Assembly (NCBI RefSeq): GCF_041956535.1
Contig: NW_027192198.1
Location: 442,714 to 506,713 of the forward strand
Reading direction: 5' to 3'
Origin: Calcarisporiella thermophila CBS 279.70
Lineage: Eukaryota; Calcarisporiellomycota
Length of the DNA: 64,000 nt
The notes beneath the pieces are model-generated. The model was given only the letters and a program-made list of their open reading frames with translations, ran no database searches and was not told the DNA's origin. Within the stretch, counting starts at the first letter, position 1; every line of letters starts with the position of its first letter. The position numbers were made by a program, and so were the translations under genes. Shown here piece after piece: positions 33,772 to 46,300 of the stretch.

Positions 33772-35348
33772 GCATGAGAGCCTCGCGGTGCATAATTTTT
33801 GGGGGTCAAAACGGCGACTCCTTAACTCGATGTCCATCGAACAAACATGTGTTTACTGTTATACTCTCTAACTCCCTGCTCTTGTTGACCATATGAATTT
33901 TTTAAAGAAATAAAATGCAATATCTGGATGATGATTTAATATTCTGAAGAGGTCTCTGCATTGTTAAAGGAGATACTTATGAAATCCAGAAAGGAGCTCT
34001 TTTATCATATATATCATGACTATTCTTGCTTAACAGATGTATATGAAAATCTCCAAATATTGATCCAGGTAAAGAGAGAATATTATCTAAATCGATCTTA
34101 TTGTCTTAGTTTAATTTGATATCCCAACTTAGGGGGGTTCAATGCAGAAATCACCACTATCATTTTAATTAGGAGTCTTTATGATAAAATATTTCCAAAA
34201 TTGCTCGGAAAAGCGTACGTGAAATAGTCTGAGAAAATTTATTTTCAATGATCTTGAAGGCAAATATAATTATATGCTCTCATATCGGCCCCTATATGGA
34301 TAATTGTCAAGGACCAAGGTAATCTCAGAAAGGATATATTAGTTGTATCGGAAAGAACCTGGTATTCAAGCAAACAGCTACCAGCTTGTTAGTAAATTAA
34401 ACAAGCTGTAAACAATGGAATAAATTTCATCCCCGCGGAATTCAGCCATTTATTAATTGTTTTATTTTAATTTTCATAAATCGAGTATATCATTATTATA
34501 AATGCATCATGAGACAAAGACAAGATCATAGACTTATATCGACTGTATTTTATTTTCCGGCAACTCTGCATAAATAAATAGTCATTTCATCTATTGTAGA
34601 GGATACGTGTTTAATAGTCTGAACAGATGAATATACCCGAAAATTATTATGCTTGAATGCAAAATTCTTTGAAATAAAATTGTGGTAAGTTAAAGATAGT
34701 TTGAAAGATAGTTTGGAAAATACTTCCATGCCTACTCTTTGGAGAGGGTAACTACACATGAGGCATGGCAAGCAATCGAAATGGCATATAGTTACGGAAT
34801 ATACTATTATTGCAGCGAACAAGAAATGATTGGAACGGAGTATTATTTCACCTAGGCAGCCTATTATAGATTCGCTCAAATGGATCACCGGCCTAGTCAC
34901 TATTTATGTACATGCTCTTTCCAATTTTGCCCCTGAATCTACAATTTTTTAGACTCCCTAGAAAAAACCAGCGGGTCGGTCATAGCATTATGATCACCGG
35001 CCATTCGTCAAATTAAGGTTACTCTCGAATCAAGAGGAGGTTAATGAAAAGTTGCCTTCAACCCTAGTTTCCCCTTATTTTCTCCTTTTTCTCCTTCGGG
35101 CGAAGGTTCTCTCTATTCGACTATCCGTTTTTCCTCTCTGTTATTTCTCCTTCATTACATTTGAATCTCATTTCCACATTTCACCTCAGCATCTCTCAAT
35201 TCCCGATTCATAATCCTTGATATATTCCCTATTGTCTATTAGTTTACTTAAGTTACTTTCCCCCGCAACCGAAGTTTATACTTTCTTAAAAAGACGCAAG
35301 AAGAAAACCTTAGTGAATTATCCTAATATACTTCTCTGCTGAGGCCAT
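33772..35348. other. Intergenic, AT-rich
   Basis: About 1.6 kb without a credible gene. The last 300 bp (about 35050-35260) are pyrimidine-rich (CTCCTTTTTCTCCTTC), typical of a fungal leader before the 35349 ATG. Confidence 0.5.
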
Positions 35349-38300
35349 ATGTCCTCTGAACCACAAGCCCCCGAGAACACTGGCCCTCAGGAGCCTTCAC
35401 CGCCGCCACATGCGGCTGAGCCACCAGAACGTGCTATGTCAGAGACATCTTCGATTGTGGAAGAGCATGATTTCCGAGAAGGTGGCAAATCCGTTTTCGA
35501 GAAACCGTTTTATCGGCATAAACGCTACTGGGTTATTTGCCTGATTATCACCATCATTCTACTCGCAATATTTATTCCACTTATTATCTTCGTGTTTTTC
35601 CCTCTTATTACGCAATCTATCCTCAATAGCGCAAATCTAAGTGTGGATGAAGGAAATATCACTTCACCAGAACCCAGTAGCTTTGCGCTTTCCATGAATG
35701 CCCTATTTACAAATACAGGTATTTGTCTGCAATGTGCACGATGATCCATTATGAATCTTAATTTTGATTTTTGCTTCTGGCTTCCAATATTAAGGCCCAT
35801 TTGCTGCATCTATTGACTTCACAAGGCCAGTACAAGTCTCATGGAACGACACCTTACTAGGTTCATTTTCGCTCCCGCCTGTAAGCGTGTCTGGCGGAAG
35901 CGGTGTTCTGAATGCTACCACGAATTTTCAGATCGTTGACCCAACCATGTTCGCTAAATTTATCCAAAACATTAGTCAAGCGGAGGAATTCGTATGGCAC
36001 CTCTCCTCGAGTGCAAATGCCAAAGCCTTGGGTTTGTCAGCAAACAACCTTAAGATCGAAAAGGCAATTACATTAAAAGGTAATTGAAAACAAATTCGCT
36101 ATTATAATATCGAGAAATTTTCTAATATGGCTTGTGACCTTAAGGCCTTAATGGGCTCAAAAATACCACTATTCTATCCCTCGAATTACCGTCGGATGAT
36201 CCGGCCGGGGGAGCAAGAGCCAAAGTCGCGACAAAAATCATAAATCCCTCTCCATTGGGTGTTCAGTTGGGTAATATCAAGATAGATATGAGCTATAACG
36301 GCATTTTCCTTGGCCAGAGTATATATTTTTTTGCTTAATATATTTAAGTGCATGCTTTAACGTTTTTGGTGTTGCTCTAATAGCCGAAGCAAGTGGCGTA
36401 TTCCTTGGCGCTGGCACCAATTATCTAAATCTTACCGGTCGACTTATTCCTCACAATAATACAGCTGAGCTCGATGAACTCTCCAATATGTTTAGCGACT
36501 ATGTAGGAGGAAGATTAGTGTATGCTCAGGCGGTGATCGCGGACGCTAAGCCTGATGGGGTTAACAAAGTTTTATGGTTGACCGAGGGCCTAAAAACAAC
36601 CACGCTAAATGCGAGCTTACAAATTGCTCCACTCAATCTTATTCAGAATGTCGGGCTTCGTACTGCAAGATTTGAATTCTCTCCACAGACGCCATATTCA
36701 CCACTCCTCAGCTCGAACAATGTCTCGGCTGCCATTGCCAACCCGTTTGGAATTGCAATTAACATCAATGAAGTGAAGCAAAATATATCAATCGCGCGTG
36801 CAGGATTCGATCCACTCGCAGACGTTATGACCGATTTTGGAGTCGCAGTTCCAGGGGGCAAACCCGGGGATATAATGCTATCCATCCCCCCATCTCCATT
36901 GAAGCTCAGAGCTGGAAAGGAAGCAGAGTTTGAGGATTTACTAAAGAATCTAACTCTCGGAAACAGCACGATGGCGACACTGGCGGGTAATGCAACAGCG
37001 AAAATCAATATTTCGATAGGGCAGCTAACGCTTAAACAAGTGAAATTCTCAAGCAATGTGACCCTTTACGGTAATGTGAATTAAATTAATGAATTTCCAA
37101 CTATCTCTGGAGGTTAAACTATAAAATCTCTAATTCTAACGTTTATACCCAACAGGTCTTCAAGGATTGAAAAATCCTCCACCAGTTATTTCTGGCATTG
37201 ACCTTGTCGGAGGAACCCCGGAGGGCCTCGATCTCGTTATTAATTCGAGTATTACCAATCCAAGTAACCTCGAAATTGCTCTCAATTCGGATGTTTTGCT
37301 GCGTATTGATTATCAAGTGAGGCCTCTTTTTCACAGTTATGGTAGTATCTAAACTTATATTTATCCTCTCGTTTTTTTCTGTTAGAATATCCCTATCTCA
37401 AATTCCACCTTGATTCGTAATTTGACGCTGCGAATTGGACCAAATGAGCTCCCGGGCTACAATAAATTAGACGTCAATGCTACACCTCAGGGCAAGGATC
37501 TTCTTGAAAAATTTCTCGCTGGGACAAATAACACAGTTCTTCTGGGTGGTCTCCAGGATTCAACCCAAATTGTGTCGATAAATCCCGCCTTTTCTTTGAT
37601 TGGCGTTGATGTTATCCTCCCTGGTCTCAAGGACAAGCTGCTTAAATATGGTATGCTTCGTATACATCCCGAAACACCAGAAACAACTATTGCGACTGCA
37701 ATAGTTGTTATGGCGAATCCATTCACCGCTACGTTGGACTTGACCAAGATTGTCGCAACTATTGATGCTTATGGCGTGCCTCTGGGTTTCATCGATGTGG
37801 AACGGTCATCGAATCCTTTGCGAGCCATCGGAAAATCCGACTCTTTTCTCGAATTGCCGGTTAGACTGAATCTGGATCCGAGCGCCCTTATTGTCCTATT
37901 TCGACAGAGTGCCAAGGCTAAGGGCCTTGATTTAACACAACTCGATACATTGTTGGAGTTGGGTGGAATAAAGGTAGAGGACTCGAATGCTATACCGATC
38001 TCTCGACGGCTCGCTAGACGCAACATATTTGACGGGTTCAATATTGTTGATTTTACAAAGAGCGCAATCAAAACAATTCCTACCGACAATCACCTTGAGG
38101 CCACTTCGAATATCGGATCCTACACATCGACTTTCAGATATAATCAATCTGACGTCATAGTGAAGACAGACGATAGCGTGGTGATATTACTTCCTATAGT
38201 AGGAAATCCAATCGTGCAGACTATCGTAAACAATGCGAAGCTCAATATCGAAAGCGTGCTTATCACAGACCCTACAAATTCACGTTTTAAGGCACATTTC

Positions 38301-41300
38301 AAAGGTTCAATCACTAATGTTGGCCCTTTCTCTGCAAAGATACACCTCAATAAGCCATTGACAATCAGCTGGAAAGGCAAAAAACTTGTAAGTGCAAATC
38401 TACCTGATATAACTTCCGAGCCAGACGTTGGAGCGATTATCGATGTCGATTCAGATGCAACAATTCTTGACGTAGCCGCGAACGAAGAGTTCACCAAAGC
38501 TTTGCTCAACGAAGCAACATTCGATTGGCAGATCTATGCGGAAGACATCTCGGTTACCGCCCTTGGATTTACTTTTTCTGGGATCTACATGGACAAGTCC
38601 GTCAGCCTTAAGGGTTTCAACGGCTTACGTGAAGGTACAGCTATCAAAAATTTTGACGTCCCAGGTCTCGATCCTGCTGGAGGGTTCCATACTGATATCG
38701 TGGTCGGGTTAAACAACCCAAGCAATGTTGGCATGAGAGCACAGGGATTGAACTTTAACGCCTATTTTAATGGGATCCTTCTCGCTGAGTTTGGCGCAAA
38801 AGATCAAGTAATCCTTCCACTCAAGCCTAGTGAACTTCATCTCAGTGGCCGCCTTCTTCCGCAGACATCACAAGAAGGTTTGGAAAGCGTGTCTAAAGTA
38901 GTTAACAATCTGCTCACTGGAGCCGATACCCCGTTGACTGGAATCGGCGTGGATGCGTTCGGGCCGGAGGGACGTGTAGACTGGCTCTCGTCCGCATTCC
39001 AGTCGCTGAAGCTGGAGCTTATCCTTCCCGGGATCCAAAACTTTAATGCATTAAACAGCATTTCACTGCTTAATACAGAACTGGTTCTAACCAAAGAGAC
39101 GGCCTATTCACCCATCTTCTCCTCTACGGATGTATTTGCTACCTTCAGTTTACCATTCAACGTACCCGTCGATATTACGCAAAATGCACCGACCTTTACG
39201 GCAAGATATATGGGCCGGGATATGGCATCCATTAAATCAGGCTATGTACCAGTGGTGACGGATCCCCGCCCAGGCGGTGGGTCATTGCATACAATATTGA
39301 GTCCGGCACCATTAATGGTTTTACCAGGATCTCGCGATTTATTCAACAAGTTCTTGACCCAATTAACCGTCTCAGCTTCAGTGGAATTAGAGTTTATCGG
39401 AACAATTGATCTGGTTGCAAACTCGGCGGTTGGTGTGCTCACCCTTTATAAACTTCCAGTGCAGGTCAAGTCGAGTATCCCAGGTACATTCAAATAGCTC
39501 AAAGTAATTAAACAAGTAGAACTAACTCTAGAGCTGATTTATAATAGGTTTACAAGGTCTTGTGGCAAGACCCTCTGTCATTGAGAGCGTAGACGTGGTT
39601 GGTGGCACTCGCGACACTCTAATGAGTGAGACAATACATTATGTGTACAACCCAAGCAACAACACTGCTACGCTAGGTGATATCAGCCTCGATGTCCTTT
39701 ACGAAGACGCCAAAATTGGATATGCTCTCATAAAAGGCTTCAAGGTAGTCCCCGGCCTCAATCGTGTTCAAGTTTCGCTCGGTCTCACTGCAAAAAATGG
39801 AGGCAATTTTGAAAAACTGGTTGCGTTGCTAAACGCATTTATCTCTAATCAGCAGCCCTTGGCATCAGTAAAAGGAACTACTTCATCAACAGATATTGAA
39901 TCGCTCAAGGAAGCTGTCAGTCAGCTCGTCCTTTCATCGAAGCTACCGGCAGTGAGCAACCTAGTTGCACTCGTCAAAATTCGTATTCTATTGTCCACCT
40001 TGCTAGATCGCATTGCCCAAGCGAGTGTGGTCATTAACAACCAATTTTCTGCACCTATCTCGATTCTTACGGTTGACGGAAAGGCTTTTTACCGCGAACT
40101 TTACCTCGGATATATCAACGTGGATCTTCAAAGCAGACCTCTGATTGCACCTGGCAAATCGAATTTCACAAGTCCATTTTTGCCGCTCAATTTTGAGCTG
40201 CTGCGACATCCTCTTCAAGCGATTAAGCTTGTACTTTACTTAGTTCAGGACAGTGGGGTGGTGCCGGGCCCCTTGAAGCCACTGCTTGACTCTGTGCTTA
40301 ACCTTTCATTCTTCCAGAAGCGTGATCTCATCTCCGAGGATCAAGAGCAACTATATTACCACCTACATGACTTGCATAAGCGTGGTTTAATAGGGGAGCT
40401 TGTCTCAGTTGTAGGACGTATTCTTGACGCACTCAAAGTCGACTTACAACTCAATACTAAAGCTCAAATCGGAGAGTTTGTTGTCCCACTCTCAATTGTG
40501 CAACGTGGGGTACCTGCAAGACTGGATGACACCCTCTTCCAGATACTGCAAATGGTCGTTGGTCCTGTAATGCAGGGAATTGCAGATACTGCCGATATTA
40601 AGATTAATCAGGCTATAGTCAGTAATATCCAGCCGGGCGGTTTCCAACTTTCATTCACAGGAGAAGCAGATAAAGTACCACCGTTGCCGGCGACTTTTCA
40701 TTTTACATCGCCCGTCTTCGTTAGCTGGCAAGGAAGGCAAATCGGTTTCCTACCCCCGTTGCCTGACATCGAATCTAAACCATTTAGTGGAGCCTCATTC
40801 ACCGTGCAAACAATTTTCCAGATTACTGATCCTAGTGCGTTCCAAGATTTCCAAAATTCGCAACTGCAGAAACCTGGAGCTCCATTCACTTGGCATATTG
40901 AGAGCGAGGGAGTGCAAATCATCATTTTTGGGTTCACTGTAAACAATATCTTAATGAGGAAAGAAGTGTTGGTAAACGGTGGGTTGAATTTTTCTCGTAA
41001 CTGAAGAGGATAAAGTATACTGAAAATCTTCGTTCCTCATTTAGGATTGTATGGATTAGTGAGCCCTCAACCGCAGGATATGCAAGCTGCCGTTGCTAAA
41101 TCACCCCAACAAAACTCGGTTCCTCAGGGAAATATGGCTAATTCGCCGCCTCTTTCTCCCAACGCAAACGGCGCAAAAGTGCCGGCTATATTGCCCAATT
41201 ATTCGCCTCAAAAGCCCCCGCAACAACAACAACAACAACAACAATTCCCTTTGCGACCGCAGTCTAACCCGCAACTACCCCCCTCAAGGGCTGGAGCTCC

Positions 41301-41508
41301 AAACCGTGATGCCCAGGAACCTCCGCAATCTAGCACATCTTCGTCCTCATCTGCGCCGCCCGATTCGGGTATGGCACCGCAGGAGTCTAGACATATGTTC
41401 TCGGTAGGCGGACAACCTACATCAAACTCTACGTCAACATGGCTATCGCTTGTTAATGGAATTTCACAGATGTTCCAGAACGTGAAATCGAACCATAAGA
41501 AGCGATGA
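35349..41508 (+). CDS. Large DUF3712 membrane protein, Tag1-like
   Basis: Eight exons (35349-35718, 35795-36079, 36145-36318, 36384-37070, 37156-37316, 37386-39483, 39548-40978, 41045-41508), 1889 residues. The N terminus is cytosolic and Pro-rich; a single signal-anchor helix (WVICLIITIILLAIFIPLII, about 60-85) is followed by a huge lumenal part made of repeated DUF3712/LEA2-like modules, each with a pattern such as LNGLKNTTI or GLNNPSNVG and a beta-rich fold; many N-x-S/T sites are present. Yeast Tag1, the vacuolar protein needed to end autophagy, has this architecture. The C terminus (41045 on) is Pro/Gln/Ser-rich, including a Q8 run. Function is inferred from architecture. Confidence 0.9.
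41221..41244 (+). repeat. (CAA)8 microsatellite coding poly-Gln
   Basis: Eight CAA repeats in the C-terminal exon of the Tag1-like gene encode eight Gln in a row within a disordered tail. Length variation among strains is likely. Confidence 0.9.
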
Positions 41509-41650
41509 TACGTTTTTGAAATTAGACAGATTTTGTATAGACGTGTATTTTATTGGAACATAGGTGTATGTGAAGTAGATATATTTAATTGACGCTTGTG
41601 CGTGATGTTCAATCGCATTGGTATTATTCTTCCTTAGATGTCAGCTCCAA

Positions 41651-41687
41651 TTACATCATGAGTCTTCAGGGATTAATCATGATGTAA
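41651..41687. repeat. Inverted repeat (11-bp arms)
   Basis: TTACATCATGA (41651-41661) and TCATGATGTAA (41677-41687) are exact reverse complements with a 15-base loop, about 140 bp after the Tag1-like stop codon. It may form a 3' UTR hairpin. Confidence 0.6.
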
Positions 41688-43023
41688 CTTACAATCCTCC
41701 AAAACGCTAAACTTAGGAACAACTATTCCATATTGGGAAATTACGGACTCAATTCTTATTAAGTGATGATAAAATTGAGGTATACATTGAATAAAAACCT
41801 ATCACATCATCAGCATCAAGATAAATGGAAACGGCGTCCATTTTTGGATAACTGACTTCAAGCTGGCGTTGGGAGTCAATTGGGTATTTCCTGGTTGAGA
41901 GAAAAATAATGTTTGATACGATAACGTGTTTGTAAAGGCATTACACTTGAGAATGATAATTCATTTTATATTTTAGGGTATTAATTGAAGAGCATATTAC
42001 TGACAATATTCTGTTGCAAACGTATCAGATCGAAAATAAGGAAATTATCAGGTGATCCTATGGATTCAGGAATAAACTTGTGCTTGGCTAATATCAATAA
42101 TATTAATAATCAGTTAAACAATATCAATATTATAGCAATTCAATGGAGAAGTGTTTGATCTCAGGATGTACAGATTACAATGAGCCCGTTGTAAATTGTA
42201 GGTAAAGATCTACTTCTGAGCCAGTAGCGTATTGGACTCCGAATATTCTGGAAAGGAATCCTGATGTAAGGGCGTATTTATACTTTAATTTTGGAGTTTA
42301 AAGTACAAACTCAATAATTATTTAAGCGGTCTCTCCAAGAATAGTTTAGGATATTTTGCATTACAACATGGGATTCAAGATATTATGTATTTAGTTCCTG
42401 ATGATAGAGATAGCATTCTAATCACGTTTAAAGCTCTTAATCAGGGACAACCGTTTTGTTGCTATAGTAAAAGGTACACCTGTGCACGAGGCGAACTTTA
42501 GAAAGAGCCCAGACATCGAAACATGCACATTGCATTATTATCCTGTAAACTATGCAAAATAAAATTCAGGCGCTGACAGTAATGGTTCTCTGTCGGAGTG
42601 CTTATCCATATTGATAATAGATGATTAGGGAGTTTCTCCGTTTATTAGAGTCTCAGTGGGAGAAAATTTTTTGTAACTTCATCCAATTGCTAATGTTCTA
42701 GCAAAAATCCTATTCAAAAGCCATCCCATTTGTATTTTATTTTCAAGAACAACACAATCGCGGGCATGGACGGTAAGGACGTTCGAAACTATACATAATA
42801 GAGGGTAAACCGCCCAATATATTAGCTGAAACTATTTGATGCTGATACCTCTTCAAAGGGTTGAAGATCTGTCCCAACTAATGCAGTCACATCTGCACAA
42901 ACGTCAAATTTAAGTATTATAAATGATTCATGAGTCTTCGGCGTCAAGTTATTTTAATTTTTTCCCCGCAAGTACCTCACCCTCTTCCATTATTCTTATT
43001 AGTTTTTAGGCATCTCTCTTTTT

Positions 43024-43073
43024 CCCCTTCTCTTCTCTGTCGTCATTCAACTTATCTTTTGCTTATTCCCCCT
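43024..43073 (+). promoter_or_regulatory. Possible stress elements (CCCCT) before trehalase
   Basis: Two CCCCT pentamers, at about 43024 and 43069, lie 110-160 bp before the trehalase ATG. Yeast STRE has this sequence and trehalase genes are stress-regulated. The surrounding pyrimidine richness makes chance matches likely. Confidence 0.25.
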
Positions 43074-43184
43074 AACTTTTCCGCCTCTTTGATTATAACA
43101 GCTATTTTTTTTTGTTTTTGTTTTATTTCATTTTATCTTATCTTTCACCAACACCATCTTTTTCTATTTGAATTATTAATCAAA

Positions 43185-45616
43185 ATGACTGAAGCTGAAG
43201 TGGACGTATTTGCCAATGCCTTAGAGTACTACACAAGTGGTGATAACCGTGTTAACAGATGGAGAACCCTAAGTGTCGTAAGTGTGATTTTCTAAATTCT
43301 TAGATAAAATATCCATTATTGCATAAACATTCTTTGGGTTGTGGCTTGAAATCAATTCAATGATTACTTCTCCTAACAGGCTAACAAAGGAGCAGCCCCC
43401 GGACAAGGCAATGGGCGTTCTGTCGAGGAGCCCTTCCGTCGTCGTCGCCGCGCATCTCATGGTAAGTTAGTTTGTTGACTCAGTCTTGCTGGTCATGGTT
43501 GAGATTTTTCTTTATAACTTTATCCTTTTTATCAGATGATAAAAACAAGCCTCGAAAGTTTTTGATCGATGTTGAAGAGACAAAGCGCATCATCCTTGAA
43601 CAAGAGGATACCGATGGTGATTTTCAAATCACCATTCATGATGCCGGTCCAAAAACTCTACCTGTAGGAACAGCTGATTCGGGCGGATACCGCAAATATG
43701 AAATCCGGGGCACCTATATGTTATCTAATCTGCTACAAGAGCTGGCCTTAGCAAATGATTGTATGTTCTTTCAACTTACAGAAAGCTCGTATTGTTAATG
43801 ATTTTTTATTGTGTTTTTATAGATGGACGTAAATACATTGTGTTAGATGAAGCACGGCTCAATGAGAATCCTGTAGACCGCCTTTCTCGAATGATTCGCC
43901 ACCATTTCTGGGATGGGCTTACCCGTCGAATTGACGCTGATGGTCTAGAGATCATCTGTGCCGATCCCAAAAATCGCACTGGAAATCGTACCCCTCGCAT
44001 CTATGTTCCCTATGACGATACCGAGGCATACAAGTATTACAAATTGGTTGCTGAGAGCAGAAAGCACTTGAATCTTGATGTACAGCGCTTGCCTAAAGAT
44101 ATAACTCCCGAGTATGTTAAAAGTATCAATGATAGACCAGGAATTCTTGCGCTTGCTATGCGTCAGAGCGTAGATAAGGATGGAAATCCTACGCTTCGCG
44201 GAGTGCCCTTTGTAGTCCCGGGTGGCCGCTTTAACGAAATGTATGGATGGGACTCGTATTTCGAGGCACTGGGCCTACTTGCCGATGGGCGTATAGAACT
44301 TGCGCGAGATATGGTTGATAACTTCGTATACGAAATTAAACACTACGGCAAAATCTTGAACGCTAACCGTAGCTATTACCTCACTCGTACGCAACCTCCA
44401 TTCCTGACTGATATGGCGCTCAAGGTATATCATCGGCTTAACACTGCAATCGAGGCAGAAAATAAAGAATGGTTGGCAGTTGTGATACTTGCGGCGATCA
44501 AGGAGTATCTTAATGTATGGATGTCACCCCCGCGCCTAGACCCCAAAACTGGACTCAGCCGATACCACTGTACTGGTATTGGTATGCCGCCGGAAACAGA
44601 AGCATCTCATTTTGATCACATTATTGAGCCCTATGCCCAAGCGCTTGGCCTTACAATTAAGGAATATGCATCGAAGTATAACTCAGGCGAGATCAAGGAG
44701 CCAAAGCTTGACGAGTATTTTGTCCACGATCGTGCAGTGAGAGAATCTGGCCACGATACTACTTATCGGTTGGAGAAGCGATGTGCACATCTTGGCACCA
44801 TCGATCTGCAGTGTCTCCTCTATAAATACGAAATAGATATCGCCGAGACTATTCGCGACCTCTTTGACGATTCTCTTACCTCGGAAGATGGCACAGTACA
44901 TCATAGCGAGGAGTGGTTTGCGCGTGCGAAGCATCGTCGTAGCATGATTGATAAATACTGCTGGAACGAAGAGAAGAGCATGTATTTTGATTATAATACG
45001 CAGACCGGTGAGCAATCTACTTACGAGAGCGTGACTACCTTCTGGACATTGTGGGCTGAATGTGCCTCACCTGAAAAGGCCGAGCGCATGATCGCTAACT
45101 CCCTCCACAAATTCGAGGTCCTTGGTGGTCTCGTATGTGGAACCGAAGAGTCGCGAGGACAAATCTCCCTAGATCGACCCAACCGCCAATGGGATTACCC
45201 ATTTGGATGGGCACCTCATCAAATCATGGCATGGACTGGCTTTTCCAACTACAACTACCATGATATCACCAAACGCCTTGCCTACCGCTGGCTTTACACC
45301 ATTACTAAATCTTTTGTTGACTTTAACGGCGTTGTACCGGAGAAATTCGACGTTGTCAATCTTACCCACAAGGTTAAGGTTGAATATGGTAATGTTGGAG
45401 TAGACTTCAAATTCGTGCCACGTGAAGGTTGGTAGATTTACCCCCATTCCCAAGTAGTGTATACATTATTAACTTTTCTCTTTTTGTTTGTATTTGATAA
45501 TAGGATTCGGGTGGATGAATAGCAGCTATAATATAGGTCTTGAATATCTTTCAACTCATATGCGTCGCGCCCTTGGTGCCATTACTAGCCCTGAAGTGTT
45601 TTTTAAGGAAAAATAA
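43185..45616 (+). CDS. NTH1: Neutral trehalase
   Basis: Five exons (43185-43277, 43380-43461, 43536-43760, 43823-45427, 45504-45616), 705 residues. It hydrolyses cytosolic trehalose to two glucose. Both regulatory parts of neutral trehalases are present: a PKA-type site FRRRRRAS with Ser57, and a Ca2+-binding loop [12 protein letters not shown] (about 83-94). The glycoside hydrolase 37 core has the signature [14 protein letters not shown] (about 266), MRQSVD, and [16 protein letters not shown] near the C terminus. In yeast, PKA phosphorylation and 14-3-3 binding activate the enzyme; the same control is likely here. The CDC25-type Ras activator at 29-33 kb would act upstream in that pathway, though the genes are not adjacent. 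Confidence 0.97.
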
Positions 45617-46300
45617 ATCGATGTCCAGATGGAGAAGCCATATGGGTATTTGCACTGTGTCCCTTATACTTTTTTTTTTAAGAAAAGTGGACGTGTTAAT
45701 TTTTGCATTTCATTATTTTTATTCTTGCATGAGGTCTATATATTGTGATATGTATCTCCCCTTTCTTCATTATTTCCCACTGTTTTTCAAAGTTCCTCAA
45801 ATGGCGAACTATGCCTACAGATCTCCTCACTCTTTCTCTGAGAATTTTGTTGTAACTTTTTCTCTTATTACCTTTTTTTTTTGTTTTTCGACTCATCTAT
45901 GTAAAATCCATTGGGATTTAGGATGGAAATTTCGCTGCGCTGCAACAAACACTCTCCCATTTTGAATATAAGAAGTCTTTACCGAATGATTGGGATATAT
46001 TTTATATTTTGGTGCTTATAATTATATATGATATTATATAATCGGATTTGGAAATATGGGATATTTTTGAATAAATTTATTATTTTTAAGGTATGTTCCT
46101 ATTTTTTTATATATATTGACCCTACTTAAATCATACAGAAAATAAAATAACAAATATAGACGAATTTTATCTTCAATGCAAGAACAAATAGGAGAAAAAG
46201 TAAAATCAAATAAACCACTCAAAAGCGCAAGTCGAGTACTGTAATCCGACAAAAGAAAAAAATAAAAATAAAAATATAATAAGCTTCTCGCGTAAAGATT
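45617..46300. other. Intergenic between convergent genes
   Basis: T-rich 3' flank of trehalase and of SIN3. Open frames here are low-complexity and lack family features. Confidence 0.5.

Larger units (their letters stand above)
41509..43184. other. Intergenic, AT-rich
   Basis: About 1.7 kb without a credible gene. It holds an inverted repeat at 41651-41687. From about 42945 to 43160 it is strongly pyrimidine-rich, probably the trehalase promoter/leader, with two CCCCT (stress-element-like) sequences at about 43024 and 43069. Confidence 0.5.

Noticed and set aside
45540-45965. Open frame after trehalase as a separate gene
   Set aside because: It overlaps the last trehalase exon in another frame and continues into T-rich 3' flank.
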